A stretch of 64,000 nt of DNA from Porphyra umbilicalis. Its lineage: Eukaryota > Rhodophyta > Bangiophyceae > Bangiales > Bangiaceae. The translations under genes and the position numbers were made by a program. The notes below the pieces were generated by a model. That model was not told the DNA's origin. It worked only from the letters and a program-made list of their open reading frames with translations, and did no database searches. Of the stretch, positions 10,267 to 20,572 are shown piece after piece. Location of the stretch: NCBI GenBank assembly GCA_002049455.2, contig KV918917.1, positions 105,509-169,508 on the forward strand, in the 5' to 3' direction. How positions within the stretch are numbered: position 1 is the first letter of the stretch; every line of letters starts with the position of its first letter.

Positions 10267-13200
10267 GGCGGCAGCGGCAGGGGGGACCGAGGGCGCGGGC
10301 GTGGGCGTGAGTGGGTCACAGACGCGTCCGTCGTACCAGGCGAGGCGGGAGGGGACAGGCCGGCGGAAGAGGCTACGACGACCACTCTGTCGGCCGTGGG
10401 TGCCGCATCCGCCCTGCGCCCCGCATCCCCCATGGCAGGGGGGGAACTAAAAAGGTAGAGACGCAGGCACCCACAGGGCCTGCGGGTCGAGGCGGCGCGT
10501 GAACGCCGGGCGCCGCCACACAAGCCCCCACCCGCGCGGACCGCCGCCGCCGATTGCGCGTGCCACGTGATCGAGCCGGTTTCTGCCAGCGTCGCCGCCG
10601 GCGGTGGCCACCGGCCGCCCCCCCCCCCAGCAATGTAATGCGGCTGGTGCTGGCTGCCGCTTACCCCCTCTCCGGTGGTGCACCGTTTGGCACGATGCGT
10701 TCAGATACGATCCAGTCGCGTCACACCTTGTGATCACAGGTGATTGTGACGCGTCCCACAAGCGTCCATCGGATGGATCCAGAGTGGATCTGGGAAATTT
10801 TCACAGCCAGTCACAGCATGCTGTGACCGTCCTGTGAAATCAATTGCGTCAGCTGACGGCGGCTCCTCAGGCGCTGTGCAAGACGTGGGTGTGGAAAAAA
10901 CAGCGACGTGAAGCGTAGTCACGAAAGCCAAAAACAGGAACGGGCGACGTAGCCGTCCACCAAGCAACACCCCTACCTGGGGTGGTGCTTTCACGGATGC
11001 TATGATACGTCTGATAATCCGGGTCAGCCGCCCACTAGACGGAGGTCCGCTCTAACAGCGGGTAGGGCGCTCCGGCGCCGATACGTAGGCACCGGGTCAA
11101 ACATCAAGACGAAAGCGGGTCCTACCAGTAAGGGTCGGCCCGTAAGAACACGTCAAAATCGCAACGTGGCGCCGCCCGATCCACCACCGCGGTGCCCATC
11201 CAGCCAATCAGGTGCCGCGCGCGGTCCCACCACACCGCCACGGCCCGTCATTGGCCACTGTCAAGGGCCCCCGCCGTGCGCGAGGTTGACACCAAAGCTG
11301 ACAGTCGAGAATCTGTCGATTCACAGTGCCTCTGCTGTGAACTGCTGTGACTTCCTGTGTGGTTTCCTCCAATCCTACATGTACCAGTCTTCTAGGACAC
11401 ACCAAAACATTGTCCCAAAGCAGATTGTTGGCTTTCCACAGTTCTGATTGGTTTGATCGCATTTATGCAGACGTGTCTCAGGCTTCCACCGCGTGGCATG
11501 CAATCTGGAAACTATCTCCAGAAAGGGGTGAGACGTGTCACTTGGATGCCCGTTTCGGTGCTATCGCAGCTTTCCCATACAGCACTCGCCACGATTCAGT
11601 GCCAGTACGTATCGCGCGGTGCGGCGGTGAAACTTGCACCGTCTTTTTCGTCGTGCGCGGCGGCCTGCGCCGTGACCCTCGTTTCAGATCCACGATGGGG
11701 CACGCTGGCGCGCTTGCGACTTCCCCACAGACCCACGTCAACACGGCGGTGTCTCCGGAACGGCACCCTCCCCCCGCGACACCGCTGCGCACCGCCCCGC
11801 ACCGACGGCGCCGCGGGTACCCGGGCGGGTTTGGTGGCGGCCCCTCCGCTGACCCGGCGTATTGCCGCCGCACCAGTGTCACGACGCGTCTGTGAGCCTC
11901 AGCCGAGGGGGGAGCGCCGGCGCGTAGCGCCGCCGCGTCGCCCATTGCGGCGGCGGCTGTGGAGACGGTGACGTCAGCAGCTGTGGCGGCAGCCGCGACG
12001 GCGACGGCAGAGGCGGTGTCAGCGGCGGCAACGGCGACGGCGGCGCCGCGGCGGTGCCAGACGCTGCTTGCAGCAGCCCCACGTCGCGGCAGCAGTGCGA
12101 CGCGGCGGCCGTGACAGTCGCGCACCAACCGCCAGGCGGGTACGCTGCAGCGGGCACCGCCGGTGCCGCCGACTGCCACGGCCGTCGCCGCAACTTGTCG
12201 TGCCGCCGCTGGCTGGCCGCCTCGTGGTGCGGCGACGGCTGCGCCTCTGCTGCCGCAACCAAGGCAGCGGCGGTGCGCCGCCACCACCAACGACCGCAAC
12301 TACTCACCGATGGCAGCAGCCGGCTGCCTGTGCGCGGTCTGTGGAGCCCAGCCCCGCCGACAGCCGTGGCCACACTGCCCGATGGCGGTGCAGGTGAGTT
12401 CGACGCGGTTGCGGCGGGGGTGTACTGAGCCTCGCCGCAGGCTGCTGCAAGGTCTGACCGGCGACGCGTCCTCCAGCCCCGCCGCTTCAGGCGCGGCGCT
12501 GTGGCCACGACTGCGGTAGCCGCGGCGGTTGCGCGGACGACTTGGGGATTGCCGTCATCGACGGCCACTCCGCGCCCGGGTGCTCGCAGGTGCCTCACCT
12601 CCATCCGCCGGACGGCGCCGGCGGCGCAGCGGCAGCGCACGTCGAGGTAGAGCCCCCCCCCCCCCCCTTTGCCGCCGCTCCCCGCCCCGCCGCCGTTCCC
12701 GCCCCGTGGCGCACTGCGTGTGCGCGTCTGCCGCGGCGTCGCCGCGCCACTGTAGCGGCGGCCGCGGTGGCGGCGACGGCGGCGGAGCCCGTGACCCGCC
12801 GCGGCGCCACCGCCGGGCGTCGGCCACGGAGACTGTCGCGGATGACCGACCGCGCCTGTGGCGGAGGCCGCCGCGGCTACGGGCGCACCTAAAGTCTGTC
12901 TCACTCTATTAGTCCTCTGAGAACCGCACTTTTCTTGGAGAGACCAGAACTCCGCCGCTACGACCGCAAATGGCAAGCAGTCTTCACACAAGGGATAGAG
13001 ACCCCCCAAACCTTTTTACTGCAAGAAATGGTACACATTCTTCTGTAGGAAGCCCTTCAACGGCACACCTATGTCGAAAAGATACGGCTCAGACGCATCG
13101 TTTTCTGGCCTTCCGGCACACTGGGCGAGTCGCACGAGGTCACAGCACCGTTTCTCGCATTTGTCCCATGCTCATATACCTCGTGCATTCGAGTGCACTA

Positions 13201-13298
13201 CTCTGCGCAGCGCTCCAATCCCACTGGCCGAAGGTAGACGTCCGTAAAGAGTATGTCGAGAAGAAGCGTAAGCGTTTTGTTGCAGCGATCCCCTGACA
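10267..13298. other. Mixed non-coding and unresolved GC-rich DNA
   Basis: 10.6-11.5 kb is less GC-rich, clearly non-coding and holds the palindrome cluster described separately. 11.54-12.90 kb is GC-rich and open on both strands. Ala-rich helical-looking translations appear on the minus strand at about 11.8-12.1 kb and a CxxC-containing one on the plus strand at about 12.3 kb, ending near a GTGAGT at 12394, but none forms a convincing gene. 12.9-13.3 kb is AT-richer and without coding signal. Confidence 0.4.
10717..10857. repeat. Cluster of short perfect palindromes
   Basis: Within about 140 bases lie a hairpin with 8-bp arms CGCGTCAC/GTGACGCG (10717-10753), TCCATC-G-GATGGA (10765-10777), the perfect 18-bp GTCACAGCATGCTGTGAC (10810-10827) and GTCAGCTGAC (10848-10857). 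The word CTGTGA recurs here and again at about 11330-11355. Confidence 0.7.
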
Positions 13299-13787
13299 TT
13301 GGGAGGCTACTTAAAAGTTCGCTCATCCAGAAGTGCGATCTCTTGCGCGACTTTTGAGATTCGATATCACGAGATACGGCAGCCCATCGAGTCGCGCGCT
13401 TCGTCAGTAGCCAATGAGCGCCTGTGCATGGGCACTCCCAAATTAAATCCAGGAATGCCCTCGACAGCCTCTTTGAGTGGCTCAAGCGCCATCGCACACC
13501 TACCCCCCCACCCTTTCCCCGCCGTCGCTGTCGTGCCTCCCTCGGTCGCCGTCGTGGGGCAGCGTGTGTGTGCCACTGCACCGGTGGCCGAAGCGGACTA
13601 TTCGCTCCAGAAAAGCAACGGCGCCGCCGGGGAGCGCTATTCCGGGGGGGGCGGGGGGAGGGTGGGGGGGGGTTGGGGGAACAGCTGCTCCGCACAACTG
13701 CAGTTGCTTTGCGTCGGCGGTGCCGAGCGTCGCGCCGGCGGCGACGAGCGCCGCACTGCATTTCAGCGCGGCGGCTGACGCCGCCGG
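13299..13787 (+). pseudogene. 5' part of coding-like sequence split by the CACTA insertion
   Basis: A coding-like plus-strand translation (PPSVAVVGQRVCATAPVAEA, then SLQKSNGAAGERYSGGGG) changes frame inside the G-runs at 13638-13676. It then continues (NCSCFASAVPSVAPAATSAA) up to the CACTA insertion point. Removing the element and one copy of its CGG duplication joins it in frame to 20201 onward. The minus strand is also open across the junction, so strand choice rests on the more protein-like plus-strand reading and on a plausible stop at the far end. Family unknown. Start not determined. Confidence 0.38.
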
Positions 13788-13824
13788 CCCTACAAGAAAA
13801 TCTGGCACAAAATACCAGGTTTCT

Positions 13825-13935
13825 GACCGGGAATCCTAGGTTTTCTGGGATATCGGAGCACCTCATGCGGGTCAACCTAGGATTTTTGGCCCCTGAGCCC
13901 GGTTCATGCGGATCAACCAGGGATTGCTGGTCAGC
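13825..13935. repeat. Left subterminal repeats of the CACTA element
   Basis: Variants of AACCTGGGATTTTTGG occur at about 13831-13853 (as an inverted pair), 13873-13890 and 13914-13930. Clusters like this are the usual binding sites for the element's accessory protein in the En/Spm group. Confidence 0.75.
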
Positions 13936-14561
13936 TCAAGGCACGGGCGCGGCGCTCCTGCGTCCTTAGTGCCCGAGCGCCCGCGCGCCGCGACCGCTGC
14001 GCTCACTCTGGCGCCCCCGCGCGCCGTGCCCGGCACCCCCGTGCCCCGACGCTGCCGCGCCACGCCCAGATAGTGGGCTGGGGGGGGGGGGGGCGCGCCC
14101 TGAGCGACCGCTCCCTTGGTGCCCGGTGCCCGCGCCCCACTGCGCCTCGACCCCGCGCACGCACCAGTACTGGACGCGTGGACGGTGCAGGAAGAGAGAC
14201 ACAGCAATGCACAGGCCGCCTCTCGTGATCACGCTGGAAGGCTTTTCTGAAGCCTGTGGCCGGGGCGGAAAAATCTGGGGCTTGGAACCCTTGAAGTGCT
14301 TCCAACCGAGATCTCGATCGGTAAGGCCCCGAAGCCAGCCGAAGCTTCCACTGCCTTCTACTGTCAGCAGCATGATCCTGCGCATTGATTGGCCCGATCT
14401 CTCTTCCAGTACTGTGTAATAGAGTACCCTTCGGACTTCTCGATGACTGTTCATGTGAGCTATCGACGCGTACACCGCCGGGGTGCATCCCACCTGTCAC
14501 CTCCTGCACAAGACCGCACCTGCCCCCCCTACCCGCACCCTTCCCTCTTCCAGCTGCCGGC

Positions 14562-17504
14562 ATGGCGGGAGAAAAGTATCCGTGCTCCTGCTTCGTGTGC
14601 TCTGACGGCGGACACAGTGGCACCAAGATGGTGTCTAGAGCCACCTGGTACGCCCACCAGAAGCCGGAAAAACGCCGCCGCCTCGCCCTCGGCGGCGGGG
14701 CTGGCGGGCCAGCAAGGACACCGCTGCCAGATGCTGGAGAATCGCCTTCAGGCGGGGGCGGGGCGGGCCCAACTGCGCCGAGCGCTGGGGCGAGCGCTGG
14801 GGCCAGCGCTGGGGCGGCCCCCCCAGCGGAAACCATCCCCCAGTGCGATGCTGAAGACACGCCCGAACCCAGTATTGCCAGCAGCCCTCCAAGCATCGGC
14901 CAAGATCCCGACCCAGAAGATGTTCCCCCACCGGAATTCGTGGAGGCGGCCGAGGCAGAAAATGTCAACGAGGCACCTCCCTCTCCGATCTACCAGCCAA
15001 CTGTCAGCACCAACCAACTCCGGCTTCCAGTTGGGCAATTCAAGGACAACCGGGCGGATTTGGCACTGTACGCGTTTACGGTTCAACACAATTTGACGCA
15101 AGCGTCGGTAGCAGACCTACTTAAGCTCAGCACCTGCGCGGCCAAGTATCGAACGCCCTACCTAATGGAACGCTTTATCGAGGCGAGCGTCAATTTGGAG
15201 ACTCGCACCGTGGACTGCTGCCGAAACGGGTGCCTCGCCTTCAACCACAAGCGCGTACAGCAGAACGCATGCGACGCCTGCGGCGCACCCCGCTACAAAG
15301 CGGACGGGAAACCAGCTAAGCAGATGACATATTGGTCCCTCACGTCGTGGCTGGCCCACCTCCTTGGTGACCCCGTCATCGGGAAATCCATGCTGGAGAA
15401 CATGGCGGCCGCCCGCAAGGCAGCGGAGAAAGGCGCAGACGGAGTGCACGACTACTATCACGCAAAAAAATTCCGCTTCCTCCTCGACAAAGGGCTACTT
15501 GGCGGCGTCTGCTTCATGCTGAACTGCGGTACCGACGGCTTCCAATTTTGGAGGCAAAACGGGTTTGAGGGCTGGCCAATTGTCATGACCCCGCTTAGTA
15601 TGAGCCCAGACCAACAATCCCGAAACAAGTATCAGCTGCTGATGGCAGTAACCCCCGGCCCAAAACAACCTGTCGACCTGGAGTCCTTTCTTCACCCGAT
15701 TGCGGAGGAGCTGAACGAGCTGGCGAAGGGAGTTCCTGGGCTTATGGTGGCCGGCTCGACGACGCCGCAAGTCTTAACGGCGGCAGTGCTTAACTTTACG
15801 ACGGACCAACCTGGTGGCGATAAGCTTACCCAATTTAAGGGCATCAACAGCTACATCTACAATCGGCTTCGTCTTTTCAAAGGGGTCTACTTCTCCGCGA
15901 GCAACCATGTCTATTACCCGCCCAAGGACCCCGCCAGTGGCAACACGCTTTTCGAAATCGAGGACTGTATTGAAGGACAAGAGTGCATTGCAACTCCCCG
16001 GACGGCCACAAGTATTGCCGCAAGTGCCGCCGTGGTCGAGGATGCGCGCGCGGCCGGCAGGTCCATTGCCTACCAGACAAGCCTGGAACAGAAAACCGGG
16101 ATCAAAGGCTACTCCCTCTTCTTTGCGCCCAGTCCGGCGATGCGCGAAGCCTACCCGCACCTTAAGAACTTGTGGGAAATGGGCCCTACCGCAGCTCCCT
16201 ACGACACTTTGCACCTGGTACTCCTAAATGTGGTCCCGCACATGTGGAAGCTGTTTGCGGGCTTGAAGCTCGTGGACAAGAAGAAGGACGAAGCCTACAT
16301 TATGTCTAAAGCCACAGTGGCGCTGGTCGGTCGTGAACTTCAAGGCTCCCGACGGACAGTGCCCCGGGCTCAGGCCCGGTCTCTAAGAAATATTGACTTC
16401 CACCACAAGTCTTTCAAGGCGGTCGATTGGTTGCACTTTATCCTCTGCAGCGGAGAGGTCCTACTTGCCGGGCGGATTCCTGGCGATTTCTACGACATAT
16501 TCATGGCGCTTTGCCGGGCGAGCCGACTGCTATTTCGGCCAAGGGGGGTCACAAGGGCCGAGATCCAGGCGATTGACGCGGATATCAAGTATTTTGTCAC
16601 CAACTACTACGCTAAGATCTACCGCGGGTCGACTGAGCGCCTGCCGCTGTGCCTATCGACGATTTCCACTCTACTAGACATCATACCCCTGCTGTGGGCG
16701 TGCGGACCGGCCTGGGTCTCCTGGCAATTTCCAATGGAGCGCAAGATTGGGACGCTGGGCAAGCTCATTCGATCTCACTCAAGGCCTCATGCAAGCCTAG
16801 TAGAGAACTTAACGCGGCAGTGCAAGGCCGAACTCATCAACTCCTTTGGCAAAAAGTACTTACCGAAGGAGTGGGCGGACGCAACGGGGAAGCGCCCAGC
16901 GGCGACGGGGCTGCCTGTTGGCAGTCTCACGATACCCTAAGATATCGGCGCCGACTGCGCCCTGTTGCCGCCAAGAAACGCCCCAGCTACTCTCAACGGG
17001 GAGGAGCTAACAAGCATGCGGGCGGTGCTAGCGCAAGAACAGGCCAACGAAGTACCTCCCCACATTTTGACAAAGAAGTACTACCGGATCAACATGGCTT
17101 CTGGCAAAATTGCGGGCTCCAAGCCCCTCGGGTCAGATTGTGACAAGCACCGGCGCCGTAACTATGTGGTTCGGATTAACTCTACTGAAGAGGTTCGACT
17201 GCCAAACGGCTCAGTCGAGGAGCGGCCTGTTTCGACCTTTGGGGCGGTTCTTCACTACGCCGCTGTCTTCATTGACGGTCGTGTAATGGCTTTTGCTTTT
17301 GTGGAGCGCGCCAAGTCCACGAAGGATCGCCGCGGACGTTTCGGGTATAGCGGGACCAAGTACGGGATTGAGGTCATCCTCGGGTTGGGCGGGACTCGCT
17401 ACTACGTGCCTGTCGGTGCCCTAGACGAAGTCGTCGGGACCATCGAGAGAGAAGGGATGCACTTTATTTTATTTAGCAGAGAGCCGTTCTCCGATGGCCT
17501 ATAG
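14562..17504 (+). CDS. CACTA transposase (Tnp2 type) with one in-frame TAA
   Basis: The ATG at 14562 (MAGEKYPCSCFVCSDG) begins a protein of 981 codons interrupted once, by TAA at 16938-16940. Before the stop are the Pro/Ala-rich linker, a Cys-rich block (CCRNGCLAF, CDACGAPRY; about residues 221-249) and the diagnostic Tnp2 region: CGTDGFQFWR, then KYQLLMAVTPGPKQPVDLES and ELNELAKGVPG (about residues 325-400). After it, YDTLHLVLLNVVPHMWKLF and the Tnp2-associated C-terminal region follow. Behind the TAA the same frame stays open for 187 codons to 17504 (NYVVRINSTEEV, FGAVLHYAAVFIDGRV, TRYYVPVGALDEVVG) and resembles the extra C-terminal domain common in CACTA transposases. The stop may be a disabling mutation or may separate two products. 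No plausible intron removes it. Confidence 0.88.
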
Positions 17505-18194
17505 GGCAAGGGAACACACCATGAAGGTGCTTGGCCAATTGCAAATTGTTAGGTTGTTCAGTTAGCTACGTAAGAAATTAAGCTAGAAGACTTAAGGTCA
17601 TCATTGTCGTTTTACTCGTGATCTCCATGATTTTCCACACCCTTCAGCCGTCGACCACCAACGGAGGTGGGGCGCTTCTGATCTCGCGTCGTCCTCCGAG
17701 CGAGAGGGCCTCTCTGCCGCACACTGTCAGAGCTGTGGTCCAGGGCCCGGCAGACAGCCCGCCCTCTGGAGGATGAGAGATGGGGGGTGGGGCGGGGGGG
17801 GGGGCTGCAGACCGCCACCTGCGCGTGCGGAACACAGGAAGGGGGGGGGGGCTCGCAGCCTGCCGTGAGGGGGGGCTCTGAGTGGCACCCAGAAGGCACT
17901 GTGCACTGTCGCATACGCACGCCCACATGCACCCCCATTTGCACAAGCAGCACGCACCGCTGTCACGCACACGACAGCGAGGTCACGCACGCCACACCGC
18001 TCGTGCCAGATGCACACCACACCGTTCGCGCCTGCCGTGGTCACACTGGCACACGTCACTGCTCCCCGCCCTTCTCCCCCTGCCCTGCTCGCCCTGCCTT
18101 TCTCCCCCTACCCTTTCCGTCACCTCCGTGCTCGGCATTTCCCTCCTGCGACCTGCGTTGCCTTTCTTCTATTTTCTTTCCGCGCTGCTGCGGC
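17505..18194. other. Spacer between the two CACTA genes
   Basis: Non-coding, with G-rich and pyrimidine-rich stretches (17790-17880 and 18060-18180). The pyrimidine-rich part just before the ATG at 18195 is probably promoter and leader of the second element gene. Confidence 0.5.
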
Positions 18195-19692
18195 ATGGCG
18201 GGCGGCCGCCGCAAGCGTGCTCGTGACAGCAGCGGTACGTTTCTTATGTGTTTTGCGTATTATTTATATCATAACAGACACACCTTGCCCCCCCGTCGTA
18301 CGATGGTGATGGACTCGTTCGATGTTGCCAAGTATTCCGTGACATGTGATCCCTTCGTCCTTGCCTGTACTTGCACCGCTGCCTCCTCCATCTTTTTCCC
18401 GGGACCGAATTGCTCCCACACGGTGCGTATGGTGTTTCGGTATCGTGACTAACGTGCCCGGTCGACCATATTGCTTCTGCGTCTGTTATGATTTCTATTC
18501 GTGAGATCTCGTTCACGGTCTGATTTTGGCTTTTTCCTTCTCAGGCAATCTCGCGGCTGCTGTGGCGGCCGCCGCACGGCTGCCTGCAGCGCCCGCCCCC
18601 ACCTACCGGGAACGGACGCCGTCCCCTCCGGCTCGACCTGGGCGCCGTCAGCCGTCAAGGCGTGGCCGCAGCGGTGCGGTGTCTTCCCCGGCACCGGCGC
18701 CAACCCGTCGGCCTGTCCCTCCCTCAGTGGCCCCTCCACAGGCGCTCCGTCCCACAGTGGGGCGACCGCCACCCGAAGCACCACTGTCGTCGGCGGCACG
18801 GTCAGCACGGGTCGATCGCCCATTGGCTCCCCGGCCTGCGCCTCCGCCGAGGCCCGCGCGCCAAGAAGTGGCCGGGCCTGTACGGCTGCGCGCCAGCGTC
18901 AGCTGTGCCGAAGCACGCGCAACCGCCGCGGGGGCTGCTTCATCCGGCGTTGGGGGAGGGAGCGCCCCGAGTGGGCCAGCGGCGTTTTCGGGCGCCAAGC
19001 GGACCCAGCCATTGGTGGTGCTCCCACCTACCCGGCGCGTGGGCGGGCGGCGGAAGAGCCGCACCAATGGGCGCCTTGGGTTCGACCTAGAGAACGACCC
19101 CAACTCCGCCCGCCGCACCGTGGCGCTCACGGGCGGCTCTATCAACCGAATGCCGATTTTTGACAACCCGGCGGTGGGCATCTCGTCCGTCGAGAAGACA
19201 CACCTACAGAGCCTAGCACGCCAGGCGGCGAGGTTTTTTGACCCTGAGGTGAAGTTTTGTCAGCAGTCGCGCGCGGACCTGACCACCGCCATTGCTTTTC
19301 TCGAGCTCAAGGAGCCACGGCTGGGCGTGTGCGAGCGCGGTTGGGGCGCTTGCACGCTTCTCTCCAAGGCGGCAAACAACCGTGCCGCCTACATTGCCGC
19401 AAAGGCGGCGTGTGCTGCGGCCAAGGACGCCGGCGGGGCCAAGGATGCCGGCGCGGCCAGGGAGGCCGACGCAGCCAGGGAGGTCGCCGCGGCCAGAACA
19501 GCTGACGCGACCGGCGCACCACCCGCGGCGGCGCCGGTGGTGATCCCGCGGCCGCCCCAGCGCTCGGCACCATCGTCGTTGCCGGCGCCGCGAGCTCCAC
19601 CGGCCGGGCGCGGTGGGACGGGCGACGGTCGAGCTGCTGATGCTGGCGCGACCGCCCAGTCGCCCGCTGATTTCTTTGCAATGAACCCTTAG
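18195..19692 (+). CDS. Second CACTA gene (accessory protein), two exons
   Basis: Exon 1 (18195-18234) encodes MAGGRRKRARDSS plus one base. The intron 18235-18544 has donor GTACGT and acceptor TTCTCAG and restores frame exactly. Exon 2 (18545-19692) encodes the rest, for 395 residues in total. After a basic N-terminus comes a Pro/Ala/Arg-rich disordered region, then a compact segment (about residues 195-285: INRMPIFDNPAVGISSVEK, LARQAARFFDPEVKF) and an Ala-rich tail with AKDAGGAKDAG and AREADAAREVAA heptad-like repeats. It ends DFFAMNP with TAG at 19690. Its place behind the transposase inside the element suggests the DNA-binding helper role of TnpA-type proteins. I see no sequence match that proves this. 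Confidence 0.72.
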
Positions 19693-19984
19693 CCTAATTA
19701 AATTCCTCGTCGTTCATCAAACCCTATCTATGCAATCTGGATTTTTGGGAGGGCGACTAACCACCAGCGGTATATGTGGTGGATGCATGTACAAATACCT
19801 TGACTAAGATAATATATCGACCAGCAATGTTTAACTTGGAAATGAATATGGTTTCCGTGAGACTCATACCAGTTACTTCCAGTTTAACCATATGACATAT
19901 CGTTCTTTCCGGTGGACATTGAGAGCGTCGCCTGCAGCCACTCATTTCTGCAACGTGGCGCTGCGTGAGCGAATCAAAGTCCAG

Positions 19985-20185
19985 CCGATCCCAGGTTCTC
20001 ACGATGCCGTCATCCCAGGTTTTCTGGGATAAGGCAACCATGGGACCCTCCGGCATCCCTGGAATCCTGGGATTTCTGAGACTCCGAACCGCGGCCTGTG
20101 AGCGATCTGAGGGAAATCAACCTGGGATTTTGGTTGAAGCAACCTGGGATTTTGGTGTCCAAAAACCTGGGATAACATGCAGACT
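19985..20185. repeat. Right subterminal repeats of the CACTA element
   Basis: Copies of the CCTGGGATTTTGG motif occur at about 19989, 20010-20030 (inverted pair ATCCCAGG..CTGGGAT), 20064, 20120, 20141 and 20166. They match the motifs at the left end and support the element boundaries. Confidence 0.8.
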
Positions 20186-20200
20186 TTTCTTATAGGGCGG

Positions 20201-20572
20201 CGACGGGCGTGCTCCAACCGCCGACGTGGTCGCGTGCGCCGCACCCGCCGTGGCAAGCGGCGTCAGCGCTACGGCTGCACCCGCCACTGCCGGCGGCGGC
20301 ACTGCGATCGCAACCGTATTCGCCACCGCGCCTACATCCACCGCCCCGTTGTCGACCCCACAGCCCGCACGGGCCAACTGCGCCGGCCCACCACCAGAAG
20401 GGCCCGAGCGTGGGCGGGTGGGGGGGGGGGGGGGCAGGGGACGGAGGCGGCACTGCGCTCAGACGGCGCGCGTGCCGGGGCGGTGGCAGCCGGCGCCGAC
20501 AGCCAGAGCAGCATGCCGCCGACGCCGGTGGGCGTCCAGCTGTGCACATTAGTCGGAGGCCGCTGCCAGTAA
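20201..20572 (+). pseudogene. 3' part of the coding-like sequence split by the CACTA element
   Basis: It continues the frame of 13299-13787 once the transposon and one CGG are removed: DGRAPTADVVACAAPAVASG, an Ala/Thr-rich region and PPPEGPERGRV. A G-run at about 20420-20434 is followed by another frame change into TEAALRSDGARAGAVAAGAD and a stop at 20570-20572. After that the DNA becomes AT-richer and non-coding, as at the end of a gene. Family unknown. Confidence 0.38.

Larger units (their letters stand above)
13788..20197 (+). mobile_element. Complete CACTA (En/Spm) DNA transposon, 6410 bp
   Basis: The left end CCCTACAAGAAAA (13788-13800) is mirrored by the right end, whose complement is CCCTATAAGAAAA (20185-20197). 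The two ends then show further similarity (..TCTG.. and ..CCAGGTTT..). Both ends are flanked by the 3-bp duplication CGG (13785-13787 and 20198-20200), as expected for this superfamily. Many plant CACTA elements start CACTACAAGAAAA, so the end here differs by one base. Subterminal regions carry repeated CCTGGGATTTTGG-like motifs. Inside are two plus-strand genes: the Tnp2-type transposase at 14562-17504 and a spliced Pro/Ala-rich gene at 18195-19692. Confidence 0.93.

Noticed and set aside
10980-11160. Possible small structured RNA or tRNA in a less GC-rich stretch
   Set aside because: No cloverleaf, no intact B-box and no anticodon arm could be drawn.
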